From Patiria miniata (Eukaryota > Echinodermata > Asteroidea > Valvatida > Asterinidae), in contig NW_024037050.1 in assembly GCF_015706575.1 (NCBI RefSeq), positions 6,510,001 through 6,574,000 of the forward strand: 64,000 bases of DNA, given 5' to 3'. Under the pieces are notes generated by a model that had not been told where the DNA came from, ran no database searches, and worked only from the letters and a program-made list of their open reading frames with translations. The stretch's first letter is position 1, and the number at the start of each line of letters is the position of its first letter. Both the position numbers and the translations under genes were made by a program. Positions 13,401 through 25,400 of this stretch are shown piece after piece.

Positions 13401-16400
13401 CCTTTTGTAATTCATTTTCAAATGTTCTCATTTGCTTGATACCTTTGACTCCACACAGAGATTTCCATTCCCTTCGTGAGGAAGACGTGGTACAGAACAA
13501 CCAGCTGGCCTTCGATTTGTCCGAGCGAGAGTTTGGAATCAGTCCCACGATGACCGGCAAGGAGATTGCGGCGATGGATGCCCCGGACAAGCTGACCATG
13601 GTGGCCTACATCTCGCGATTCTACGACCTCTTCAGGGACGAACTACCTCCTCCTTTGAAACGTAAGAAGGGAGACTTTGGTAAAGCAAGTTTGTAGTGAT
13701 ACGGACCACTGATCTCTATATACTGACTGGATAGTGCCGAACCGCAGAAAGAACTTATTTTGAAGCCATATTGGGGAGACGCGTCGGTGTTCTAAAAAGG
13801 AACAACTTGCCGTCTTAGATCTGTTCTCAAACACTGTTTTTTGCTTTAGTAACATCGTGGCTCACCTTTTGTTCGCTACAGTTCACAGTGTTTTAAACGT
13901 CGTTTAAAATGGTTTACATTTTTTAGCGTTGCAGTTCACTTTTTTGTGAGGTTTGGGAATATAATCACGACAGAGACTTGTTGCAAAACTGAGATCTGAT
14001 GGGGTCAAAATATGCCCCTTAGCTGTGAGAAGGTAGGAATTCCCCCTTTCATTTCTTTTGTTGCTGATTTGCTTGTCTGCCCACAGCCAGCCTGGCCAAA
14101 ATTGAGGAGGTGCCCGCCCACGCCAAGTCGCCGGTCGCCAAGTCCTCGTTTCTCTCCAGAATCTCAAACAAGCTTCGGCACAAGAAGTCTCACCATGGCA
14201 ACAAGGAGAACGAGGAAGGGCTGAGCCCTGTCAACGCCAAGAGACCCAAGATCAAAGAAACACCGGTAAAATAAGACTAGTGAATATGACACAATAAAAG
14301 CAGCTTTTCCCGAGCCGAGGGGAGTGTGGTCTAGTGGTTAGGGTTCGTGACTCATGATCAGAGGGTCAGGGGTTCGAATCCAGCTGCTGTTCATATTTTG
14401 TGTCCTTTGGCAAGCCACTTCACCCCCACTTGCCTCTCTCCACCCGGGAGAATAAAGGGGTACCAGCATTAGCTGGGGAGTAACCTGCAATGGACTAGCA
14501 CCCCATCCAGGGGGTGTGGAAATATTTTCAGTCGTTTCATGCTACTGAAACCGGAGATAAACGCCGGCCTTATGGGCCACATTGGCTCGTGAAAGACTTA
14601 CTTTTTTTACTACTTACTTTTCCTGAGCCGTTTATGTATCACGTATGCGTACCCTTTCTAATGGTCCCTAATGACTTGCTTGTCTCGCAGGAGGAGGCTT
14701 TACAGAAAATCCGCGCCGCAAACGTGGAGGCCCGCATGAAGGAGCGAATCCTTGAACAGACCAACGCCAGGCAGGCAAGCAAGGCCATTGACGCGTCGGA
14801 GTTCCCCGCGGGAACCAATCGCGTCAGCGGATTGGCTGAGCAACTCACGGCCCAGTTCCGCACGCTCGCCGGCCTGACTGTGACTGATGATAACAGGCCC
14901 ATCAACAGACCTGTAAGTCTTGATTTGCAGAAAAATTTCTAACAGTAAGCTTAAAGGCATATAGGATGATTTGCATTTATCCCCCCAAAATAATCAAATT
15001 ATTAATCAAAAACTTACTCGGATTAAAGATGGTACTGGTACTGAACACCTCGTGAAATTATTCTATCACGCTTGCTGTCATTTAGGAGAAATCCAGAAAT
15101 GTAGGTGATTTCTGACGATCAGTCAGTGGACTGATTTTTGGAAATACTTAAAAGCAGTCCTCTTGATTTGAGGCATGCGATCACACCCCCACACCATCGC
15201 ACACCTAAACGCTTCCCGAGTAGTGTGAATAATTGCACGCCTGAATTTCCCAGGACCACAGATCACACACCTAGAAAACCACACACCTAGAAAAAAACAC
15301 ACAGATAGAAAAATCCAGGTGTGCCTTTTTCCACACGCCTGTGATTTTCAAATCAGAAGGACTGTAAAAGTGCTATCGACGAAATCTTGTATCGTGATCA
15401 AAAGGTTGTGCATGGTCTTTCACTGTTTGCTCAAAACGTGTTATATCTGCTGAGCTGAAACCAAAGCATTGGAAAACAGTTGGTACAAATTACAGAAAAG
15501 TCATGGAAAATAAACCTGGTAGTTATGGAGGAGTTAGAGGAAAAGACCGGGATGTGAAAAAAAAATTCCCACGTGGTTGCATGATAGTACAGTTTCCTGA
15601 GAAAATTTGAGACATATTTAAATAATTTTTTGAGAGATCCCAGAAATTGGGGGATCCAAGTTTGATTAGTAAGAGCCTGCATACCAGAGACTTGATTTTC
15701 ACACATGATAATCCGAGTTGGCTGCCAGCACTGTATACAGTTCAAGAGCAGAGCCTGTAACAGAGCCTATCTGAAGGTCAAAGGCGGCTCTATCTTGATT
15801 CTCAACATCTTACCTTGAAATTAGGTCATTCTATAAATGTGGGGTCCACTTTAACATTTCTCATCAGAAATCAAAACCCTTTGAGCCAAGCAAGACTGGG
15901 AACAGCGATGTATGCTTCTTCTGTGACAAGCGTGTGTACGTCATGGAGAGATTGAGTGCAGAGGGCCTGTTCTTCCACCGAGACTGTTTCCGCTGTCAGC
16001 ACTGCGAGACGACGCTCCACGTTGGCAACTACGTGTTCTCAAGAGAAACGGACGGCAAATCCAAGGGTGGGTGTTAGGCCTTTTCTGACCCGGGCCCACT
16101 TCATGTCGAACTGCAAAGAACGAAACAAATAAAGCATTTTTAGCAAATATAAATTAAGCAGTACTAGTGGTTAGGGATCGTGCCTCATGATCAGAGGGTC
16201 AGGGGTTTGAATCCAGCTGCTGGTCATATATGTTGTGTCCTAGGGCAAACCACTTTACCTCAACTTGCCACTCTCCACCCAGGGGTATAAAGGGGTACCG
16301 GCATAAGCTGGGGAGTAAGCTGGGATGGACTAGCATCCTGGCCTTTCAGGGGGGGGTTTAGAAATATTCTCAGTCCTTTCGTGCCAAAGAAACTTGCGAT

Positions 16401-19400
16401 AAACACCGGCCTGATGTGCCAGATTGGCTCATCGTGACAGACGTTTAATAAAGTCAGAGTAGCAGAGTGCCACTTACATGTAGTTTCTATGCACATACTG
16501 TGGCAATTTTTTGTTGGTTGGTGACCTGGTCTTGCTTCTTCCAACATCAGGCAAGATCTGCTGAATCTCATTTTGATAGGTAAAACAGTTTATTCCATTT
16601 GTTTGAATCAATGTTTAACTTTATTGTGGGATTCTGTTCACTCAGTAGCGAGCTTAGTGGCCGTCATTTTGTTCCAAATTAGGGATGCCACTGAAACTGT
16701 ATGCTGTCTATAGTTATTTTGATAAGTGCATACATATTTCAACAACCTTGTACATGTACATGTGTACCCCATTCTTGTCAGGTCAATCAGTGATTGTTAC
16801 GTAATGATTTGGTTTCTCTCAACAGGCAAGTTCTTCTGCCGAATCCATTACCTTGCCACTCTTGGCAAGGAAGTACCCAGGGGAAACAGAAAACGACCAC
16901 TGGATGAGGTGGATCATGTAGGTTTTATTCATATATTTCAGTTTATTTAAATTCTACTTTGGGGGGGGGGGGGGTGTATGAAAGTGAAATGTGGGTTAGC
17001 ACATCCATATGTACTCTGTATCGGGGATATAATCGAGTTCATCACCAGTCCATCACAAATAAATCACAAGTCCGGTCACGAGTAACAGTGGATGAACAAT
17101 AACAAAGGAATGCCTTTGTCAAAGCTCATGTGAATAGCTTGCAATTTGAATTGGGACTGGAGGACTTGCGATGGACTTGCAGGGATTTGTCATATCCTAA
17201 CTATATCGCCGCTCTGTGTAGGGATGAAAGTTGAGCTGATGTTCGAAATAATCTGTCAATGATTAGGCCAAAAAAAAAAATAAGTCGGTCTCTGGTCAGC
17301 GCGCGCGTCGATTTTAATCATGCGCGTCGATCTTTTTTTTTCCAAAATGTTCCGCGGTAGCTCCAACAGCGCCCTCTATTTCCACACCTCAATTTTTTTT
17401 ACCAAAGAGCACCAAGGAATGGGAATTGCACCAAGGCAAATGATCGAGAGCACCAAGGCAAATTATGGAGGACACCAATGTACATGAGGACACCAAAAAA
17501 GCAAAATAGTACCCACCTTGTCTGTACAATCCAAGCTTGAAGAAAAAAAAAGCCGCGTGGCCGCGTCAATTCCGGAACTTTGGTCTGACCAGAGACCGAT
17601 TTTTTTTTTTTTTTTTGCCTTATCGCAAAAAGATTGTTCAGACCAGCAACGATTGTTCGTCTAAAAAATACGACCCAAACCTTGGATACACCTAACAAAA
17701 AATCCAATCCCAAAATAAATTGTCCAGTGATTTGTAATCGCCCTTCGGTATTTGATCAATTTTCTTATCGATGTTCCAGCCTTCGTTACCCAATTCACCT
17801 GTTATCACAACCATTCCTGAGGACAGTGAGATTCCAGCCAGCGTTCCTACCCCCAAAGACGTCAACCTGCTCTCAGAGCCAAGCCTGAAGCGATACCGCG
17901 CCACCCCGGAGCGCATAGGTGAGATGTCCTCTCTCTAAAGGCATATAGGATCTTTTTCTTTTTCATGCATTGAGTCCGTTTCCAATAATAGCATTGCTCA
18001 AAATCCAAATAAGAATGTTCTAAAGTTTTAGCTCGGTAGATATTACACATGTTGTGAAACCTGAAAAACCGTGCAAAACCTTTTAATCACAAAACATGAT
18101 TTAGTCTATAGCACTCTTTATTAAAAAAAAAATAAAAATCAGTCAATTGACTGATTGTGGGAAATCACCTGCATTTCTTGATTTCTTTGAAATGACAGTA
18201 GGGCTGTTCATTTTGGAATAATTAAGTATAGGAATATTCGAAACTGCATTAGACTGAATATTCAAATATTTGAAACTTGCTGATCAAGTTTTACACGCGC
18301 CAGCTGTGTGCCGCGCCAGTCAAAACTTGCATGCAAAGCGCGTCTGGTAAAATTTGCGTGTGGCCGTCGATGTTATGGGCAGCTGATCAACATTCACGTG
18401 CGCCTGTCGTAGTATCAAGATTATCATGTGTACATTGACATATCTTAAAAGTAATTGACTTGATGGTGTATTAAAAAAGCGTGGCATCTGACAATAAAGT
18501 GCTGCAACTTTACGATATATTAAAATAACATCACAGTTGTGTGATCTTTGAATATTCAAACCGGCAAAAAGCTATTTGAATATTTGGTTGATGACAGCAA
18601 ACCAGACGGAATAATTCACCGGGTGTTTTGTTCATGTACTAGTACAATTTTTATTCCAAGTAAGCTTTTTGATAGTGATGGTAGTTTACTTTTGGGATAA
18701 ATGCAAATTATCCTTTATAATACCCCATGAAAATCAAAGTGTGAACGATGTTCCATCAGTCTCCTGCACAGTTGTGCCTAATCTAAACTGACGCCATCCG
18801 TTTATTTCAGCCTATCAATTTTTTCCTGTCCCATTTTTTTTATCAGAGCTTGAAAACATGAGGGCGTGTATAGCGGCCGGTGATGTCGAAGTCACGGAAG
18901 AAGAAATAGCCAAGTACAACCTGGGTACCTCATTGGTAACCTCTGGAGAGGAGGATGAGTAAGTACTTCCTGGCATTTTTTTTAGACTGATTGGCTGGTA
19001 TTTTGGACATATTTGGTGAAAGTTTCATGTATATATATCCATTGTACCTTTTTGAAGAAAAGCACTAGCAAAGAACACACGCTAAAAAAAGACTCTGACC
19101 ACTGCTCCGTGGTTCAACAAATTGATTGAAATTGTGCAATGATGCGAAGCAGTGTATTAACAAGTAAAAACCTAGTCATGGTGACTGACTCACTTGAAGT
19201 TGAAGCAGTGTATTAACAAGTAAAAACCTAGTCATCGTGACTGACTCACTTGAAGTTATTGACACATTAAAAAAAAAAGAAGGCAGAACCAATTCCGTGT
19301 GCAGACTGGAAAATGAGCCACTTCAATGAAAATGGCATAACTCCTCACCACAGCCACTAATTTAAAAAACAACAACAAGGTAATAACCATTCATATGAAA

Positions 19401-22400
19401 CACAGTTTTTTTTTAAATATAATCTATTTGCCACAAAACAAATGGTGAACTTGGGTCCAGATCATTCTGACTCACCCTGTAAAGCCTGGCACCACCTAAA
19501 TTTTCACCAGATAAGGGGCTGTTCATTTGTGGCACTCATACATGCTTGAACAGTTGGGCATGAGTGCGCTGCACACGCGTATTTTAATACAGAACCGGGT
19601 TATTTTGGGTTTCACGTGGATTATGTGGTTTTCACGAACTGACACCCCACTTGGGCACGAGTGTCAGTTCGTGGTGCCGATGACGGTAGAATTATGTTGT
19701 AACTTCTTGTGCTTTTTTGTGTGTGGCATATTTGCCTTTTCTGTTTTCTTATTTGCAGGTCCTCAGAGAGTGATTCAGAACTGCGCGAGGAGAGGTCTGG
19801 CTCTATCAAGACCTTGGAAGGAGAAGATGATGATACTGACGATGACGATGACGAAGACGATGATGATGATGACGATGATGATGATGGTGATACTGATGAG
19901 TATAGTAAGAAAGAATTATTTAAAAAGTTCTGATGACCAACCTTGTAATCACAGGAGTGACAGTCAGAATTATTAAACCTCTTTGTATACACTGTTGTGT
20001 AATGTTTTTCTGTCATTTTTTTCTTGAATATTCAGGCTCGGATTTTGATTCCTATGATGAGGAGGATGATAGTGATGAGGAAAGTGACGAATACAGCGAC
20101 GAAGATGATGATGACGATGAAGATGAGAGTGAACAGAACGTCGCTCAGAAGGAGGAGCCGCGCTACAACCACGTCTCAACTGTGGTCAGTCTCAAACAGA
20201 AGTGGTTGGACGACATGAAGGCCCCGGCCATGAAACCCTGGCGTCCGCCGGAGGAGATCTTGGCCGAGCAACAGCGGGAAGAAGAAGAGCGGCGGAAGGC
20301 TGAGGAAGCCAGGCTAGCTGAGGAGGAGAGGATGAGGGAAGAAGAGAGGCAGAGGAAGGAGGAGGAAGAAAGACGAGCCAAGGATGAGGAGGAAGCCAGG
20401 AGGTTGCAGGAGGAACAGGATCCAGTGGCAAAGACACCGGAAGCGCCAAGGCCCCCCATGCTGCAGAAGAGCGCCAGCAAGCTCAAGATGAACCTGGATG
20501 CCTTGTCGCAGCAGTACGCGGATTATGAGGAGGAGTCCAACACACCAGCTGTTGTAAAAACCAACCCCGAGGGACTTGTAGGGCTGACGGACGATGAGAA
20601 GGCGGCATCGATGCAAGGAACAGAGATGGATTGGGACGAAGGAACTGAAATGAAAGGCGATTGGTTGCTAAGTGGCGAGGAGGAGGATGAAGTTAGTTCG
20701 GAAGTATCTGATGATGAGGACTTGTCGTCGGATGAAGTCTTCGAGATGGGAATTGATCAGCCATCTCAGAATACATCAAAGGAAACTAACAAAGCAACTT
20801 TTGACGAAGATGGTGAAATCATCAAGAGTCCTGTGTTTCAGAGTAAAACACCAAGCACCTTGCCAGACAGGACTTATGGAAATGCACATAAATATAGAAA
20901 TACTGACAAGCAAAGTGACACATTTGCCGAGGAAGACACGCGGCCACGGACAGCTTCTGGATTTTCTGACTCTAGTTTTACAATTTCCACTCCCAGTGGT
21001 TCCTTCTCGTCAATCTCTATCATAAGTATGGATAGTTTACGTCAGGCGGATTCTAACCCTGTAGACTTTGTGGATTCTCCTGGACCGGATGCAAAGGAGG
21101 AGACCATGGAGCTCGATTTGACTGTGCAGGCGGCAGAGGTCTGCACACCCAAGGCTTCAGTGGCTGATGGCAGCGGCCTGGATCTTACTGCGGAGTCCGC
21201 TGAGGTCTTCCATGATGCTGTGAGTGCAGACATGGAGGATATTGAGCTAGATATGACAGTGGAATCGGGAGAAGTAAACTCTCAAAAGACGGAAGTGTCT
21301 GTGGATGAAGTTGATTTAGATCTTTCAGTCATGTCTGGTTACCAGCAAAATGAAGCTGTGCCTCAGCTGTCTCCAGCGAAGGAACTTGAGATCTCCGATA
21401 TTGGAGTCAACATGGATCTAGTGGCTGAGGCTGAGGCTGAGGCTTCCATTAAGAATGGGAAGATTGAGTCGGAAACTGTGCCTCCAGTGCAAATGGAGGA
21501 AGCATTGAAACCCACCCTGACGTCTACTCCAGACGTCGTGCCGTCCACCAAGATACGGGAAAACGGAACTGCTGCCAGTAGTGCACAACCTGCTTCAAAG
21601 GAAAAGCCAAAGTACCGTCCCATGTATAACAAGAGGGATAGTGGACCTAGACTGGTCATGTCCAGGTCATTTTCAGACTCTTTCAAAGAGATACCAGCAC
21701 TGGATGTCATTAGAAACGTTTCCAAGGTGGAGGAAAAGGAAGCGCTCTCACCAGACCAGAATGCAAATACCAGTAATGGTGTAGTCTACCGTAACAAAAA
21801 GAAGCTCTTACCAGACCGGCCTGATTCCCCAACAGACTATGTTGTCCCTGAAGCCGCGATACGACCAACATCAATAAAAATGGACACACTTTCCGAGAAA
21901 CGGGAAAGAACTTACTCGGGCAGCACAGCCCGCGACAAGGTGGTTAGGAAGAAGGGAGGGGGCTCTCCACAGAAATTGTCCAAACGGCAGCTACCTAAAG
22001 TGCCGTCCCAAGATAATGGTCAAACAGGTGGGATCACCCCGGAGGATAGAGAGGCTGCAAAGAACATGCTCCGCGACAAGGCAAAGAAGAACCGGGGTTG
22101 GTCTAGTTCGGGATCTAGCACCCCCGACGTCATCAGTCCCGTAGCTGTTGCTGTGCAGCCAGCCTGGGAAGCAAATGGATACCCTACAGTTCAGATTCCT
22201 CAGGTCAGTAAGACAAGCAGCAGCAGCGACCAGTTCTTCACTCCGGAGACGGAAAACCCGCCCACCTCGGAATACCTCACTGTCTCGCCAGGCGAGATGT
22301 CGCCGCTCAGCGACCACTCACCGTCGCAGTTCACCGACGGCATCCCGCAGTCAGAGTCCAAATCTGAGGAGCGGAAGTCGCGTCTAAGCAGGCTGCGAGG

Positions 22401-25400
22401 GGACATGCGCAGACGGGATGCCTTGCGCAAATCTCATTCGCCAAAAGCAGAGCGCCGGTCTACGGGGAAGAAGAAAAGTAAAGGGAAGAGCAAAAAGAAG
22501 AAGTCCAACAAATCCAAGTCAATGTCTTCCCTCAGTGAACTGGAGGATCGCTCTGCAGCTTATCGAGTCATTGACTCGACGGAGGCATCGGTAGCCTCGC
22601 GAGATGAGTTATCAGCCGAGGGTGAATTGGATATTCTGGGAGCAACGGCTGCACCAGCATCAGGTCTACTGGAAGACCTTTCCAAGATCAAATCAACCAC
22701 AACTCAGCTTCCCAGATTAAGTAAGATTCATTAACTTATATTTTCAAACCTATGCCATCAATTCAAACTGTGTTTTTCTTAAAGAGTGGATTGTTTGTTG
22801 TTGCAAATTTAAGAAGAAACCTAGAGAAAGTATGCTGATTTATAGAGGTGGGAGGGAACCATATTACCCACAGAATCAGACAAGGAACTAAAGAAAACAG
22901 AATCAACATTTTAGCCTAGGTGGGAATAATAGAACCGGGGTAACACAGATTGAAAGGCAAAAGAGAAAGAACCACTATTCAAAGATGATAATATGAATTC
23001 TTACCCCGTTAAAAAGTCTGTAAGCTGACCGTGGAGCCGGCCCTGACGGATTCAAATCTTGTTTTTCTTAAAGAGTTGAATACAGTCGAATCTCGTTAGA
23101 ACAAACTCTGTTAATACAAAATTCTGGTTATAACAAACATAAAGCCTTAGTCCCGGCTGTGCATTTATGTACACAATGAATGGGACTGATGTTCCTCTTA
23201 ATACAAAATTCTGATATAACAAACAATTTGGCTAGGTCCGAACAAGTTTGTATTAACGAGACTCGACTGTTGCTTGATATTTGCAAAATTTAGAAGAAAC
23301 CTTGAGTAAGTATGCTCCTTTTTAGAGATGGGAGGGAAACCCTAAGGTACACCACAGAATGAGACAAGGAACTAAAAAACAAATGCAACATTTAAGCCTG
23401 GGTATGAATCGAACCTGGGTCGGACAAAGAAAAAGTACCGCTACACCAACTTGACGACATGAATTCTTACCCTTACAAAACAGTCCGTAAGCTGACCGTG
23501 GATCCGGCCCTGACGGCATCTTTAGACCTGGACGATCTCAGCTCCTCCAGCGAGACGGAAGAAGCCCCCAAAGATGAGGAGGCGATGCAAGAGGACGGCA
23601 TCAGCCCCGAGACCAAGGGCAAAGGCAAGGCAAAGTCGCCCAAACGGATGTGGGGCAAGCGATTCAAGGTACGTGTTCGATCGTGGTGGAGGGGCCACTT
23701 TGGACCTAGAGGTGAAATTTCTTAGACAGAAAACAGAAATCCAAGATGTGATTTTAAAGTTTTGTTCTGTCATTTCATTCTTCATCCACTCTTGTCATTC
23801 AAAATTTCTTGTTGGCTAGTGGGTTGTAAACATTCAGGGTTATTGTTTTCCGGCATTTAAAAATTGGTGTTTTTTTTGCCAATTTCATTTTTTTAATGGC
23901 CTATTTGGTATAGGCCTGGAGAACAGGCTTGAAAAATCGAACAAAATTCCACCACTTTTGTAGAAGTGAATGTGTGTGGTTGAAAACATTCACGGTTATT
24001 TTTCACTTTAAAAAAATAATAAAAACCTGGGCCTATTTTACCTTGGTAAAGTCCTGGAGATTAGGCTTGAAAAATTGCAGAAATTTCTGGAATTTTTTTG
24101 TGGAAGTGATTGGGTGTGATTCTTTGGTTCTGCCTTCTCATCCAGTATGCATATTTTAAGACGGGCATTGAAAAGTCACATCTTGGAATTCTGTGCACGC
24201 TTACTGCACTAGTTGGTGAATGTATGTTTCTCCTGCCATGCTGTAGCTGGTGTATGTTCAGATTAACTATGCTTGCTTTTGCTGTAACAAAGGTTTTCCA
24301 TTTCTTCATACAGTACTCGTTTATTACTGAATATCTCACAAGTGTATTTATTAGCACCTGCTGAAAGTGTGGATCACATTTTTAAATTACGAATGCAGTA
24401 TAAAGCAGAAATTGGGAAGACATGAAAAAGTGTCCCTTAAAATTCTACGACTCATAGAACAGATGAATTGTAATTTGTCGGAATGCAGAAAAGTTCCCCA
24501 TTTTGCATGCACGGAAGTTATGCTACTTCTGGTGTTTTGTGTGGTCATCTTGTTTTGCACAGCATTGGTATTAGTGAAACTTGCAAACAATCTAAAGGTT
24601 TTTTTTTTTTATGCAATGCAATTTTTTGTATACATTATCACTGTCCAATAAAAATCAAAGATAGAGAATATATCTATATTTTTATAGCTTGTATATTTAT
24701 ATAATAGCATCAAGTGTGTGAATGTATTTATAACTATCAAGTTCATACCTCGTTTTCTAATCACATCACCATATGTCTTGCCATGTGTTTGTTACTATTG
24801 CCATGACGGTTGCCTTTCTTAACTGTTTCTTTGTTTTTTACAATTGCTTTTTCCAGAGGTTGAGACAGGTAAAATGCTCAGGGTTTATGATGTCATTTCT
24901 CTCTTATTTACCTCATTTTTTTTCCCTTCAAATTCATGGCCTGCTGCGGAAAAACAAACAAGCCTTGAAATTCTTTATTGTATATTATTACTCCTACCGG
25001 TAACTGTAACGACATGTCATTTCTGTCTTGACTTCAACATCATCAAAGAAATTCTTTGAACTGTTCTGAAAAATGTCAGAATTTGATTTTCAAAAGAGTC
25101 CAATGTGTATTTGTTGGCATATTTTGGTGAGTTTAAACGGACGGTACATATTCTTCAGGGAAATATCAGGGAAAATTCAGGGAATTTTGTTTTCGTAAAG
25201 GGCTGGGAACCCTGTTCTAATATACGACTAGCTTGTAATAGAAAAAGCTCACTGGAAGAATTTGGCTTGTTTTTTTTTAAGCAGCGGCCTTGCAGATTGG
25301 ATTGGAGTTGTAATTGAGTCTTCACAAGTCAACCACAAGTCGTTACAAGGTGGTCAAAATTCAAGACTGGACCAGTATCATTTCTGTAGACAAAATGTCC

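Noticed and set aside
19621-20016. Minus-strand serine-rich open frame opposite the Asp run
   Set aside because: Complement of the GAT/GAC repeat of the real exon.
19933-20035. ATG-initiated start for the large reading frame
   Set aside because: The acceptor at 20036 and phase agreement with 19904 show that this stretch is intron.
24856-24867. 12-nt microexon (RLRQ)
   Set aside because: Too short to distinguish from chance; no repeat or conservation support.
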